DNA of 64,000 nt from Entelurus aequoreus (GCF_033978785.1 NC_084748.1:28358570-28422569), one strand, 5' to 3'; shown: positions 53,965-63,453, counted from the stretch's first letter. Numbers and translations are program-made. The notes: generated by a model from the letters alone, not told the origin.

Positions 53965-54025
53965 GCAGCGGAAGCGTGCTGGGCCCATAACCCAGAGGTC
54001 GATGGATCGAAACCATCCTCTACTA
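53965..54025 (+). pseudogene. 5'-truncated tRNA-iMet, array-terminal
   Basis: Lacks nt 1-11; G69A. Confidence 0.85.
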
Positions 54026-54405
54026 TGATTTAGGTTTCAGGTGAATCTTTGACTGATCTTTGGGAATTACACTTATGATTCCTGCTTAGCTGAGAGGTTA
54101 AACTTCTTATAAGTCAATCTACACAGTACAGTTGCAATCGATGCAACGCCCTGAAAATACAGTGACTTGAATGAATGAGAAATTTCATAGGTTTGTGCGT
54201 GACATTTTCATGGAACCCAGCATTCATGATATTGAAGCCAAAGGTCTGCCTATATGAGAACCCTCTAAATTTGGTGTTGTGTGAGCTCGGCTGTACATGA
54301 GGTGCTCAGGTATGTTGCAAACTACTTCATGATGAAACACAGGACCTTGCTATTATTTCTTTCCTTGCTTATTTATAGACGTAAGAAGGAAAGTAAAAGA
54401 AGCCT

Positions 54406-54478
54406 TGTTTCCACCCTGTTTCGAACAGGGGACCTTTCGCGTGTGAGGCGAATGTGATAACCACTACACCATGGAAAC
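54406..54478 (-). tRNA. tRNA-Val (CAC)
   Basis: Same as unit 5. Confidence 0.94.
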
Positions 54479-54719
54479 TGCTGCAAGTCACAGACCTTTA
54501 TCAAGACTTACAAGTACATTTTCGGCCGACGGAAAACATGGTGCTCGCTAGTCTTATTGCTGTTACTAGCTGCATTGCATTTCTTGCCTTTTGTGGATGT
54601 TGTTATATCCCTTGTGCAAGTAGAAAGTGTTCCACTTTGTAGCACGTTTTGTTTGTCGCAGCCCGCATTTCAAACGTTCTTCCTCTTAACCGAGTTCATA
54701 AATCTCTATTACTCCACAG

Positions 54720-54790
54720 GCATTGGTGGTTCAGTGGTAGAATTCTCGCCTGCCACGCGGGAGACCCGGGTCCGATTCCCGGCCAATGCA
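54720..54790 (+). tRNA. tRNA-Gly (GCC)
   Basis: Same as unit 1, U55C. Confidence 0.92.
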
Positions 54791-55011
54791 ATCCGTTGAT
54801 CTTGTTACATTTTAACTAATATTCATAAGGGACAAAAGCAATGTTTTTGACAACCGCAAGACACAGTCATTCCACCCAAAAGGCATATTGGACTCCCCGA
54901 ATGCTGAAGCAGTGTACTTCTAGTTACGCCCATCCAAAGACAATGACATCGGGCTATCGTAACATGGATTTTATAATTTTTTGGGGAGTAATTTATCATT
55001 TAAACTAGTCA

Positions 55012-55085
55012 GTCTCTGTGGCGCAATCGGTCAGCGCGTTCGGCTGTTAACTGAGAGGATGGTGGTTCAAGCCCACCCAGGGACG
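55012..55085 (+). tRNA. tRNA-Asn (GTT)
   Basis: Identical to the unit 1 copy. Confidence 0.94.
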
Positions 55086-55318
55086 GGATTTTGACACGAG
55101 CACGGGGGTTCGAGGGTTTTCTTGTACAGCCCATGTCCTTCTCTAAGTTTGCAAAAAAGTTTCTAGTTAAAATGTGTGCTACGTTTGCAACATAACTTTC
55201 AAGCCAAGCTTGTTTAAACTAATGTAAATTACTGATAATCAATGCTATCGCCTCAAATTGGCTATCATTAATTGAATGAAGGGTTATAGGCATCGAGTTG
55301 AAATCCCATTTTTTTCCA

Positions 55319-55389
55319 GGCGCTGTTGGTGTCAGTCGAAGTGCCTGACTGTTAAGCAGAAGAGGTTGGGCTCAAATCCCGTCAGTGTC
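55319..55389 (+). pseudogene. degenerate Asn-like tRNA
   Basis: One D-loop change (GTCGAAG). Confidence 0.5.
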
Positions 55390-55652
55390 TTGATGTTAGT
55401 TCCATTACACTTTCTCAGTTTGTTTTCAAACCACGTGAATGTAAGCCTAAATTCTATTCGTTTTGAATAAAATCCCAATGGATCCACAGAGTTTGATGAT
55501 TACTACAATGTTTTCTTTAAAAAAAATGCCATTTAAAATGTGGACACAACCAGGACTCAGAAAGAAAGACTACTTCAAATGGGTTCCAAATCACTTTGTT
55601 ACAAGTAGTTTGTCTGGATATTCACCAGAGTAAGCATCTTGGAGTTACAGAC

Positions 55653-55724
55653 AGCAGAATGGCGCAGGGGAAGCGTGCTGGGCCCATAACCCAGAGGTCG
55701 TTGGATGGAAACCATCCTCTGTTA
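55653..55724 (+). tRNA. tRNA-iMet (CAT), decayed leader-type variant
   Basis: G7A, C16G, A49T, C56G, C70T. Confidence 0.62.
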
Positions 55725-55853
55725 TGATTTAGGTTTCAAGCGAATCTTCGACTGATTCTTAATTCAAATGGAAGGCTGACACCCATTGGGACTACAGCTG
55801 TCTTCTCTAACTCTTTGGATATTCACCAGAGTAAGCATCTTTGAGTTACAGAC

Positions 55854-55925
55854 AGCAGAGTGGCGCAGCGGAAGCGTGCTGGGCCCATAACCCAGAGGTC
55901 GATGGATGGAAACCATCCTCTGCTA
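55854..55925 (+). tRNA. tRNA-iMet (CAT), C56G
   Basis: Full length, C56G only. Confidence 0.75.
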
Positions 55926-56054
55926 TGATTTAGGTTTCAAGCGAATCTTCGACTGATTCTTAATTCAAATGGAAGGCTGACACCCATTGGGACTACAGCT
56001 GTCTTCTCTAACTCTTTGGATATTCACCAGAGTAAGCATCTTGGAGTTACAGAC

Positions 56055-56126
56055 AGCAGAATGGCGCAGGGGAAGCGTGCTGGGCCCATAACCCAGAGGT
56101 CGATGGATGGAAACCATCCTCTGTTA
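56055..56126 (+). tRNA. tRNA-iMet (CAT), decayed leader-type variant
   Basis: G7A, C16G, C56G, C70T; the G7A change links it to 55653. Confidence 0.64.
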
Positions 56127-56255
56127 TGATTTAGGTTTCAAGTGAATCATTGACTGATTCTTAATTCAAATGGAAGGCTGACACCCATTGGGACTACAGC
56201 TGTCTTCTCTAACTCTTTGGATATTCACCAGAGTAAGCATCTTTGAGTTACAGAC

Positions 56256-56327
56256 AGCAGAGTGGCGCAGCGGAAGCATGCTGGGCCCATAACCCAGAGG
56301 TCGATGGATGGAAACCATCCTCTGCTA
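56256..56327 (+). tRNA. tRNA-iMet (CAT), variant
   Basis: G23A in the D-stem and C56G. Confidence 0.7.
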
Positions 56328-56454
56328 TGACTTAGGTTTCAAGCAAATCTTTGACTGATTCTTAATTCAAATGGAAGGCTGACACCCATTGGGACTACAG
56401 CTGTCTTCTCTAACTCTTTGGATATTCACCAGAGTAAGCATCTTCTAGTTACAG

Positions 56455-56515
56455 GCAGCGGAAGCGTGCTGGGCCCATAACCCAGAGGTCGATGGATCGA
56501 AACCATCCTCTACTA
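56455..56515 (+). pseudogene. 5'-truncated tRNA-iMet, array-terminal
   Basis: Lacks nt 1-11; G69A. Confidence 0.85.
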
Positions 56516-56895
56516 TGATTTAGGTTTCAGGTGAATCTTTGACTGATCTTTGGGAATTACACTTATGATTCCTGCTTAGCTGAGAGGTTAAACGTCTTAT
56601 AAGTCAATCCACACAGTACAGTTGCAATCGATGCAACGCCCTGAAAATACAGTGACTTGAATGAATGAGAAATTTCATAGATTTGTGCGTGACATTTTCA
56701 TGGAACCCAGCATTCATGATATTGAAGCCAAAGGTCTGCCTATATGAGAACCCTCTAAATTTGGTGTTGTGTGAGCTCGGCTGTACATGAGGTGCTCAGG
56801 TATGTTGCAATCTACTTCATGATGAAACACAGGACCTTGCTATTATTTCTTTCCTTGCTTGTTTATAGACGTAAGAAGGAAAGTAAAAAAAGCCT

Positions 56896-56968
56896 TGTTT
56901 CCACCCTGTTTCGAACAGGGGACATTTCGCGTGTTAGGCGAATGTGATAACCACTACACCATGGAAAC
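56896..56968 (-). tRNA. tRNA-Val (AAC)
   Basis: One variable-region G-to-T, shared only with unit 18. Confidence 0.93.
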
Positions 56969-57209
56969 TGCTGCAAGTCACAGACCTTTATCAAGACTTA
57001 CAAGTACATTTTCGGCCTACGGAAAACATGGTGCTCGCTAGTCTTTTTGCTGTTACTAGCTGCATTGCATTTCTTGCCTTTTGCGGATGTTGTTATATCC
57101 CTTGTGCAAGTAGAATGTGTTCCACTTTGTAGCATGTTTTGTTTGTCGCAGCCCACATTTCAAACGTTCTTCCTCTTAACCGAGTTCACAAATCTCTATT
57201 ATTCCACAG

Positions 57210-57280
57210 GCATTGGTGGTTCAGTGGTAGAATTCTCGCCTGCCACGCGGGAGACCTGGGTCCGATTCCCGGCCAATGCA
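57210..57280 (+). tRNA. tRNA-Gly (GCC)
   Basis: U55C; one T-stem C-to-T gives a U-G pair. Confidence 0.88.
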
Positions 57281-57502
57281 ATTTGTTGATCTTGTTACAT
57301 TTTAACCAATATTCATAAGGGACAAAAGCAATGTTTGTGACAACCGCAAGACACAGTCATTCCACCCAAAAGGCATATTGGACTCCCCGAATGCTGAAGC
57401 AGTGTACTTCTAGTTACGCCCATCCAAAGACAATGACATCGGGCTATCGTAACATGAGATTTTATAATTTTTTGGGGAGTAATTTATCATTTAAACTAGC
57501 CA

Positions 57503-57576
57503 GTCTCTGTGGCGCAATCGGTCAGCGCGTTCGGCTGTTTACTGAGAGGATGGTGGTTCAAGCCCACCCAGGGACG
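57503..57576 (+). tRNA. tRNA-Asn (GTT), U37 variant
   Basis: The base 3' of the anticodon is T instead of the usual purine A37 (loop CTGTTTA), shared only with unit 18. Position 37 is normally a modified purine, so decoding would be affected. Confidence 0.85.
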
Positions 57577-57809
57577 GGATTTTGACACGAGCACAGGGGT
57601 TCGAGGGTTTTCTTGTACAGCCCATGTCCTTCTCTAAGTTTGCAAAAAAGTTTCTAGTTAAAACGTGTGCTACGTTTGCAACATAACTTTCAAGCCACGC
57701 TTGTTTAAACTAATGTAAATTACTGATAATCAATGCTATCGCCTCAAATTGGCTATAATTAATTGAATGAAGGGTTATAGGCATCGATTTGAAATCCCAT
57801 TTTTTTCCA

Positions 57810-57880
57810 GGCACTGTTGGTGTCAGTCAAAGTGCCTGACTGTTAAGCAGAAGAGGTTGGGCTCAAATCCCGTCAGTGTC
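57810..57880 (+). pseudogene. degenerate Asn-like tRNA
   Basis: Starts GGCACTG, which restores one Watson-Crick acceptor pair. Confidence 0.5.
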
Positions 57881-58143
57881 TTGATGTTAGTTCCATAACA
57901 CTTTCTCAGTTTGTTTTCAAACTACGTGAATGTAAGCCTAAATTCTATTCGTTTTGAATAAAATCCCAATGGATCCACAGAGTTTGATGATTACTACAAT
58001 GTTTTCTTTAAAAAAAATGCCATTTAAAATGTGGACACAACCAGGACTCAGAAAGAAAGACTACTTCAGATGGGTTCCAAATCACTTTGTTACAAGTAGT
58101 TTGTCTGGATATTCACCAGAGTAAGCATCTTGGAGTTACAGAC

Positions 58144-58215
58144 AGCAGAGTGGCGCAGGGTAAGCGTGCTGGGCCCATAACCCAGAGGTCGATGGATGGA
58201 AACCATCCTCTGTTA
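58144..58215 (+). tRNA. tRNA-iMet (CAT), decayed leader-type variant
   Basis: C16G, G18T, C56G, C70T. Confidence 0.64.
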
Positions 58216-58344
58216 TGATTTAGGTTTCAAGTGAATCATTGACTGATTCTTAATTCAAATGGAAGGCTGACACCCATTGGGACTACAGCTGTCTTCTCTA
58301 ACTCTTTGGATATTCACCAGAGTAAGCATCTTTGAGTTACAGAC

Positions 58345-58416
58345 AGCAGAGTGGCGCAGCGGAAGCATGCTGGGCCCATAACCCAGAGGTCGATGGATGG
58401 AAACCATCCTCTGCTA
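58345..58416 (+). tRNA. tRNA-iMet (CAT), variant
   Basis: G23A and C56G, as at 56256. Confidence 0.7.
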
Positions 58417-58543
58417 TGACTTAGGTTTCAAGCAAATCTTTGAGTGATTCTTAATTCAAATGGAAGGCTGACACCCATTGGGACTACAGCTGTCTTCTCT
58501 ATTTCTTTGGATATTCACCAGAGTAAGCATCTTCTAGTTACAG

Positions 58544-58604
58544 GCAGCGGAAGCGTGCTGGGCCCATAACCCAGAGGTCGATGGATCGAAACCATCCTCT
58601 ACTA
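58544..58604 (+). pseudogene. 5'-truncated tRNA-iMet, array-terminal
   Basis: Lacks nt 1-11; G69A. Confidence 0.85.
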
Positions 58605-58984
58605 TGATTTAGGTTTCAGGTGAATCTTTGACTGATCTTTGGGAATTACACTTATGATTCCTGCTTAGCTGAGAGGTTAAACGTCTTATAAGTCAATCCA
58701 CACAGTACAGTTGCAATCGATGCAACGCCCTGAAAATACAGTGACTTGAATGAATGAGAAATTTCATAGATTTGTGCGTGACATTTTCATGGAACCCAGC
58801 ATTCATGATATTGAAGCCAAAGGTCTGCCTATATGAGAACCCTCTAAATTTGGTGTTGTGTGAGCTCGGCTGTACATGAGGTGCTCAGGTATGTTGCAAT
58901 CTACTTCATGATGAAACACAGGACCTTGCTATTATTTCTTTCCTTGCTTGTTTATAGACGTAAGAAGGAAAGTAAAAAAAGCCT

Positions 58985-59057
58985 TGTTTCCACCCTGTTT
59001 CGAACAGGGGACATTTCGCGTGTTAGGCGAATGTGATAACCACTACACCATGGAAAC
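58985..59057 (-). tRNA. tRNA-Val (AAC)
   Basis: Identical to the unit 17 copy. Confidence 0.93.
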
Positions 59058-59298
59058 TGCTGCAAGTCACAGACCTTTATCAAGACTTACAAGTACATTT
59101 TCGGCCAACGGAAAACATGGTGCTCGCTAGTCTTTTTGCTGTTACTAGCTGCATTGCATTTCTTGCCTTTTGTGGATGTTGTTATATCCCTTGTGCAAGT
59201 AGAATGTGTTCCACTTTGTAGCATGTTTTGTTTGTCGCAGCCCACATTTCAAACGTTCTTCCTCTTAACCGAGTTCACAAATCTCTATTATTCCACAG

Positions 59299-59369
59299 GC
59301 ATTGGTGGTTCAGTGGTAGAATTCTCGCCTGCCACGCGGGAGACCCGGGTCCGATTCCCGGCCAATGCA
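59299..59369 (+). tRNA. tRNA-Gly (GCC)
   Basis: Same as unit 1, U55C. Confidence 0.92.
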
Positions 59370-59591
59370 ATTTGTTGATCTTGTTACATTTTAACCAATA
59401 TTCATAAGGGACAAAAGCAATGTTTGTGACAACCGCAAGACACAGTCATTCCACCCAAAAGGCATATTGGACTCCCCGAATGCTGAAGCAGTGTACTTCT
59501 AGTTACGCCCATCCAAAGACAATGACATCGGGCTATCGTAACATGAGATTTTATAATTTTTTGGGGAGTAATTTATCATTTAAACTAGCCA

Positions 59592-59665
59592 GTCTCTGTG
59601 GCGCAATCGGTCAGCGCGTTCGGCTGTTTACTGAGAGGATGGTGGTTCAAGCCCACCCAGGGACG
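59592..59665 (+). tRNA. tRNA-Asn (GTT), U37 variant
   Basis: Same loop change as in unit 17. Confidence 0.85.
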
Positions 59666-59898
59666 GGATTTTGACACGAGCACGGGGGTTCGAGGGTTTT
59701 CTTGTACAGCCCATGTCCTTCTCTAAGTTTGCAAAAAAGTTTCTAGTTAAAACGTGTGCTACGTTTGCAACATAACTTTCAAGCCACGCTTGTTTAAACT
59801 AATGTAAATTACTGATAATCAATGCTATCGCCTCAAATTGGCTATAATTAATTGAATGAAGGGTTATAGGCATCGATTTGAAATCCCATTTTTTTCCA

Positions 59899-59969
59899 GG
59901 CACTGTTGGTGTCAGTCAAAGTGCCTGACTGTTAAGCAGAAGAGGTTGGGCTCAAATCCCGTCAGTGTC
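59899..59969 (+). pseudogene. degenerate Asn-like tRNA
   Basis: Same as in unit 17. Confidence 0.5.
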
Positions 59970-60232
59970 TTGATGTTAGTTCCATAACACTTTCTCAGTT
60001 TGTTTTCAAACTACGTGAATGTAAGCCTAAATTCTATTCGTTTTGAATAAAATCCCAATGGATCCACAGAGTTTGATGATTACTACAATGTTTTCTTTAA
60101 AAAAAATGCCATTTAAAATGTGGACACAACCAGGACTCAGAAAGAAAGACTACTTCAGATGGGTTCCAAATCACTTTGTTACAAGTAGTTTGTCTGGATA
60201 TTCACCAGAGTAAGCATCTTGGAGTTACAGAC

Positions 60233-60304
60233 AGCAGAGTGGCGCAGGGTAAGCGTGCTGGGCCCATAACCCAGAGGTCGATGGATGGAAACCATCCTCT
60301 GTTA
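60233..60304 (+). tRNA. tRNA-iMet (CAT), decayed leader-type variant
   Basis: C16G, G18T, C56G, C70T, as at 58144. Confidence 0.64.
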
Positions 60305-60433
60305 TGATTTAGGTTTCAAGTGAATCATTGACTGATTCTTAATTCAAATGGAAGGCTGACACCCATTGGGACTACAGCTGTCTTCTCTAACTCTTTGGAT
60401 ATTCACCAGAGTAAGCATCTTTGAGTTACAGAC

Positions 60434-60505
60434 AGCAGAGTGGCGCAGCGGAAGCATGCTGGGCCCATAACCCAGAGGTCGATGGATGGAAACCATCCTC
60501 TGCTA
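60434..60505 (+). tRNA. tRNA-iMet (CAT), variant
   Basis: G23A and C56G. Confidence 0.7.
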
Positions 60506-60634
60506 TGACTTAGGTTTCAAGCAAATCTTTGACTGATTCTTAATTCAAATGGAAGGCTGACACCCATTGGGACTACAGCTGTCTTCTCTAACTCTTTGGA
60601 TATTCACCAGAGTAAGCATCTTTGAGTTACAGAC

Positions 60635-60706
60635 AGCAGAGTGGCGCAGCGGAAGCGTGCTGGGCCCATAACCCAGAGGTCGATGGATCGAAACCATCCT
60701 CTGCTA
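60635..60706 (+). tRNA. tRNA-iMet (CAT), canonical
   Basis: Identical to the copy at 1951. Confidence 0.95.
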
Positions 60707-60835
60707 TGACTTAGGTTTCAAGCGAATCTTTGACTGATTCTTAATTCAAATGGAAGGCTGACACCCATTCAGACTACAGCTGTCTTCTCTAACTCTTTGG
60801 ATATTCACCAGAGTAAGCATCTTGGAGTTACAGAC

Positions 60836-60907
60836 AGCAGAGTGGCGCAGGGGAAGCGTGCTGGGCCCATAACCCAGAGGTCGATGGATGGAAACCATCC
60901 TCTGCTA
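60836..60907 (+). tRNA. tRNA-iMet (CAT), leader-type variant
   Basis: C16G and C56G; a leader-type copy in a non-leader position. Confidence 0.72.
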
Positions 60908-61034
60908 TGATTTAGGTTTCAAGCGAATCTTCGACTGATTCTTAATTCAAATGGAAGGCTGACACCCATTGGGACTACAGCTGTCTTCTCTAACTCTGTG
61001 GATATTCACCAGAGTAAGCATCTTCTAGTAACAG

Positions 61035-61095
61035 GCAGCGGAAGCGTGCTGGGCCCATAACCCAGAGGTCGATGGATCGAAACCATCCTCTACTA
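61035..61095 (+). pseudogene. 5'-truncated tRNA-iMet, array-terminal
   Basis: Lacks nt 1-11; G69A. Confidence 0.85.
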
Positions 61096-61475
61096 TGATT
61101 TAGGTTTCAGGTGAATCTTTGACTGATCTTTGGGAATTACACTTATGATTCCTGCTTAGCTGAGAGGTTAAACGTCTTATAAGTCAATCTACACAGTACA
61201 GTTGCAATCGATGCAACGCCCTGAAAATACAGTGACTTGAATGAATGACAAATTTCATACGTTTGTGCGTGACATTTTCATGGAACCCAGCATTCATGAT
61301 ATTGAAGCCAAAGGTCTGCCTATATGAGAACCCTCTAAATTTGGTGTTGTGTGAGCTCGGCTGTACATGAGGTGCTTAGGTATGTTGCAAACTACTTCAT
61401 GATGAAACACAGGACCTTGCTATTATTTCTTTCCTTGCTTATTTATAGACATAAGAAGGAAAGTAAAAGAAGTCT

Positions 61476-61548
61476 TGTTTCCACCCTGTTTCGAACAGGG
61501 GACCTTTCGCGTGTGAGGCGAATGTGATAACCACTACACCATGGAAAC
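61476..61548 (-). tRNA. tRNA-Val (CAC)
   Basis: Same as unit 5. Confidence 0.94.
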
Positions 61549-61789
61549 TGCTGCAAGTCACAGACCGTTATCAAGACTTACAAGTACATTTTCGGCCGAC
61601 GGAAAACATGGTGCTCGCTAGTCTTATTGCTGTTACTAGCTGCATTGCATTTCTTGCCTTTTGTGGATGTTGTTATATCCCTTGTGCAAGTAGAATGTGT
61701 TCCACTTTGTAGCATGTTTTGTTTGTCGCAGCCCGCATTTCAAACGTTCTTCCTCTTAACCGAGTTCATAAATCTCTATTACTCCACAG

Positions 61790-61860
61790 GCATTGGTGGT
61801 TCAGTGGTAGAATTCTCGCCTGCCACGCGGGAGACCCGGGTCCGATTCCCGGCCAATGCA
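61790..61860 (+). tRNA. tRNA-Gly (GCC)
   Basis: Same as unit 1, U55C. Confidence 0.92.
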
Positions 61861-61898
61861 ATCTGTTGATCTTGTTACATTTTAACTAATATTCATAA

Positions 61899-61927
61899 GG
61901 TCGATGGATCGAAACCGTCCTCTGCTA
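61899..61927 (+). pseudogene. tRNA-iMet 3' fragment
   Basis: T-arm and 3' acceptor strand only, with one further change, fused to the Gly-Asn spacer. Confidence 0.82.
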
Positions 61928-62054
61928 TGACTTAGGTTTCAAGCGAATCTTTGACTGATTCTTAATTCAAATGGAAGGCTGACACCCATTCAGACAACAA
62001 CTGTCTTCTCTAACTCTGTGGATATTCACCAGAGTAAGCATCTTCTAGTTACAG

Positions 62055-62115
62055 GCAGCGGAAGCGTGCTGGGCCCATAACCCAGAGGTCGATGGATGTA
62101 AACCATCCTCTGCTA
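62055..62115 (+). pseudogene. 5'-truncated tRNA-iMet
   Basis: Lacks nt 1-11; T-loop reads ATGTAAA. Confidence 0.82.
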
Positions 62116-62244
62116 TGATTTAGGTTTCAAGCGAATCTTCGACTGATTCTTAATTCAAATGGAAGGCTGACACCCATTGGGACTACAGCTGTCTTCTCTA
62201 ACTCTTTGGATATTCACCAGAGTAAGCATCTTGGAGTTACAGAC

Positions 62245-62316
62245 AGCAGAGTGGCGCAGGGGAAGCGTGCTGGGCCCATAACCCAGAGGTCGTTGGATGG
62301 AAACCATCCTCTGTTA
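62245..62316 (+). tRNA. tRNA-iMet (CAT), leader-type variant
   Basis: C16G, A49T, C56G, C70T, as at 52586. Confidence 0.66.
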
Positions 62317-62445
62317 TGATTTAGGTTTCAAGCGAATCTTCGACTGATGCTTAATTCAAATGGAAGGCTGACACCCATTGGGACTACAGCTGTCTTCTCT
62401 AACTCTTTGGATATTCACCAGAGTAAGCATCTTTGAGTTACAGAC

Positions 62446-62517
62446 AGCAGAGTGGCGCAGCGGAAGCGTGCTGGGCCCATAACCCAGAGGTCGATGGATG
62501 GAAACCATCCTCTGCTA
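62446..62517 (+). tRNA. tRNA-iMet (CAT), C56G
   Basis: Full length, C56G only. Confidence 0.75.
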
Positions 62518-62646
62518 TGATTTAGGTTTCAAGCGAATCTTCGACTGATTCTTAATTCAAATGGAAGGCTGACACCCATTGGGACTACAGCTGTCTTCTC
62601 TAACTCTTTGGATATTCACCAGAGTAAGCATCTTTGAGTTACAGAC

Positions 62647-62718
62647 AGCAGAGTGGCGCAGCGGAAGCGTGCTGGGCCCATAACCCAGAGGTCGATGAAT
62701 CGAAACCATCCTCTGCTA
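62647..62718 (+). tRNA. tRNA-iMet (CAT), T-stem variant
   Basis: G51A in the T-stem; C56 kept. Confidence 0.77.
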
Positions 62719-62845
62719 TGACTTAGGTTTCAAGCGAATCTTTGACTGATTCTTAATTCAAATGGAAGGCTGACACCCATTCAGACTACAGCTGTCTTCT
62801 CTAACTCTTTGGATATTCACCAGAGTAAGCATCTTCTAGTTACAG

Positions 62846-62906
62846 GCAGCGGAAGCGTGCTGGGCCCACAACCCAGAGGTCGATGGATCGAAACCATCCT
62901 CTACTA
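62846..62906 (+). pseudogene. 5'-truncated tRNA-iMet with CAC anticodon
   Basis: Lacks nt 1-11, and the loop reads CCCACAA, so the anticodon is CAC. Confidence 0.82.
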
Positions 62907-63035
62907 TGATTTAGGTTTCAGGTGAATCTTTGACTGATTCTTAATTCAAATGGAAGGCTGACACCCATTGGGACTACAGCTGTCTTCTCTAACTCTTTGG
63001 ATATTCACCAGAGTAAGCATCTTTGAGTTACAGAC

Positions 63036-63107
63036 AGCAGAGTGGCGCAGCGGAAGCGTGCTGGGTCCATAACCCAGAGGTCGATGGATCGAAACCATCC
63101 TCTAACT
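63036..63107 (+). tRNA. tRNA-iMet (CAT), rearranged 3' end
   Basis: C32T; C56 kept. The acceptor 3' strand reads CTCTAACTG because of a junction to unit 20, so the acceptor stem is imperfect. Confidence 0.65.
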
Positions 63108-63130
63108 GTTTGGATATTCACCAGAGTAAG

Positions 63131-63157
63131 ACCCGGGTCCGATTCCCGGCCAATGCA
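63131..63157 (+). pseudogene. tRNA-Gly 3' fragment
   Basis: T-arm and 3' acceptor strand only; Val and the 5' two thirds of Gly are lost. Confidence 0.85.
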
Positions 63158-63379
63158 ATCCGTTGATTTTGTTACATTTTAACCAATATTCATAAGGGAC
63201 AAAAGCAATGTTTGTGACAACCGCAAGACACTGTCATTCCACCCAAAAGGCATATTGGACTCCCCGAATGCTGAAGCAGTGTACTTCTAGTTACGCCCAT
63301 CCAAAGACAATGACATCGGGCTATCGTAACATGAGATTTTATAATTTTTTGGGGAGTAATTTATCATTTAAACTAGCCA

Positions 63380-63453
63380 GTCTCTGTGGCGCAATCGGTC
63401 AGCGCGTTCGGCTGTTAACTGAGAGGATGGTGGTTCAAGCCCACCCAGGGACG
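63380..63453 (+). tRNA. tRNA-Asn (GTT)
   Basis: Identical to the unit 1 copy, TTTT terminator present. Confidence 0.94.

Larger units (their letters stand above)
50789..54058 (+). repeat. tRNA repeat unit 15
   Basis: Val(AAC)-, Gly, Asn, Asn-like, iMet satellite (52385-54025) of 6 full and 3 truncated copies. The spacers 50789-51135 and 52122-52384 have no gene. Confidence 0.92.
54059..56548 (+). repeat. tRNA repeat unit 16
   Basis: Val(CAC)-, Gly, Asn, Asn-like, iMet satellite (55653-56515) of 4 full and 1 truncated copies. The spacers 54059-54405 and 55390-55652 have no gene. Confidence 0.92.
56549..58637 (+). repeat. tRNA repeat unit 17
   Basis: Val(AAC)-, Gly, Asn, Asn-like, short iMet satellite (58144-58604) of 2 full and 1 truncated copies. 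Nearly identical to unit 18. The spacers 56549-56895 and 57881-58143 have no gene. Confidence 0.93.
58638..61128 (+). repeat. tRNA repeat unit 18
   Basis: Val(AAC)-, Gly, Asn, Asn-like, iMet satellite (60233-61095) of 4 full and 1 truncated copies. It matches unit 17 until the satellite, where two extra sub-repeats are present. The spacers 58638-58984 and 59970-60232 have no gene. Confidence 0.93.
61129..63107 (+). repeat. tRNA repeat unit 19 (Asn region deleted)
   Basis: Val(CAC)-, Gly, then a jump at about 61900 into the 3' half of an iMet gene and its satellite (to 63107; 4 full, 2 truncated). The junction shares AGG. The spacer 61129-61475 has no gene. Confidence 0.9.
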
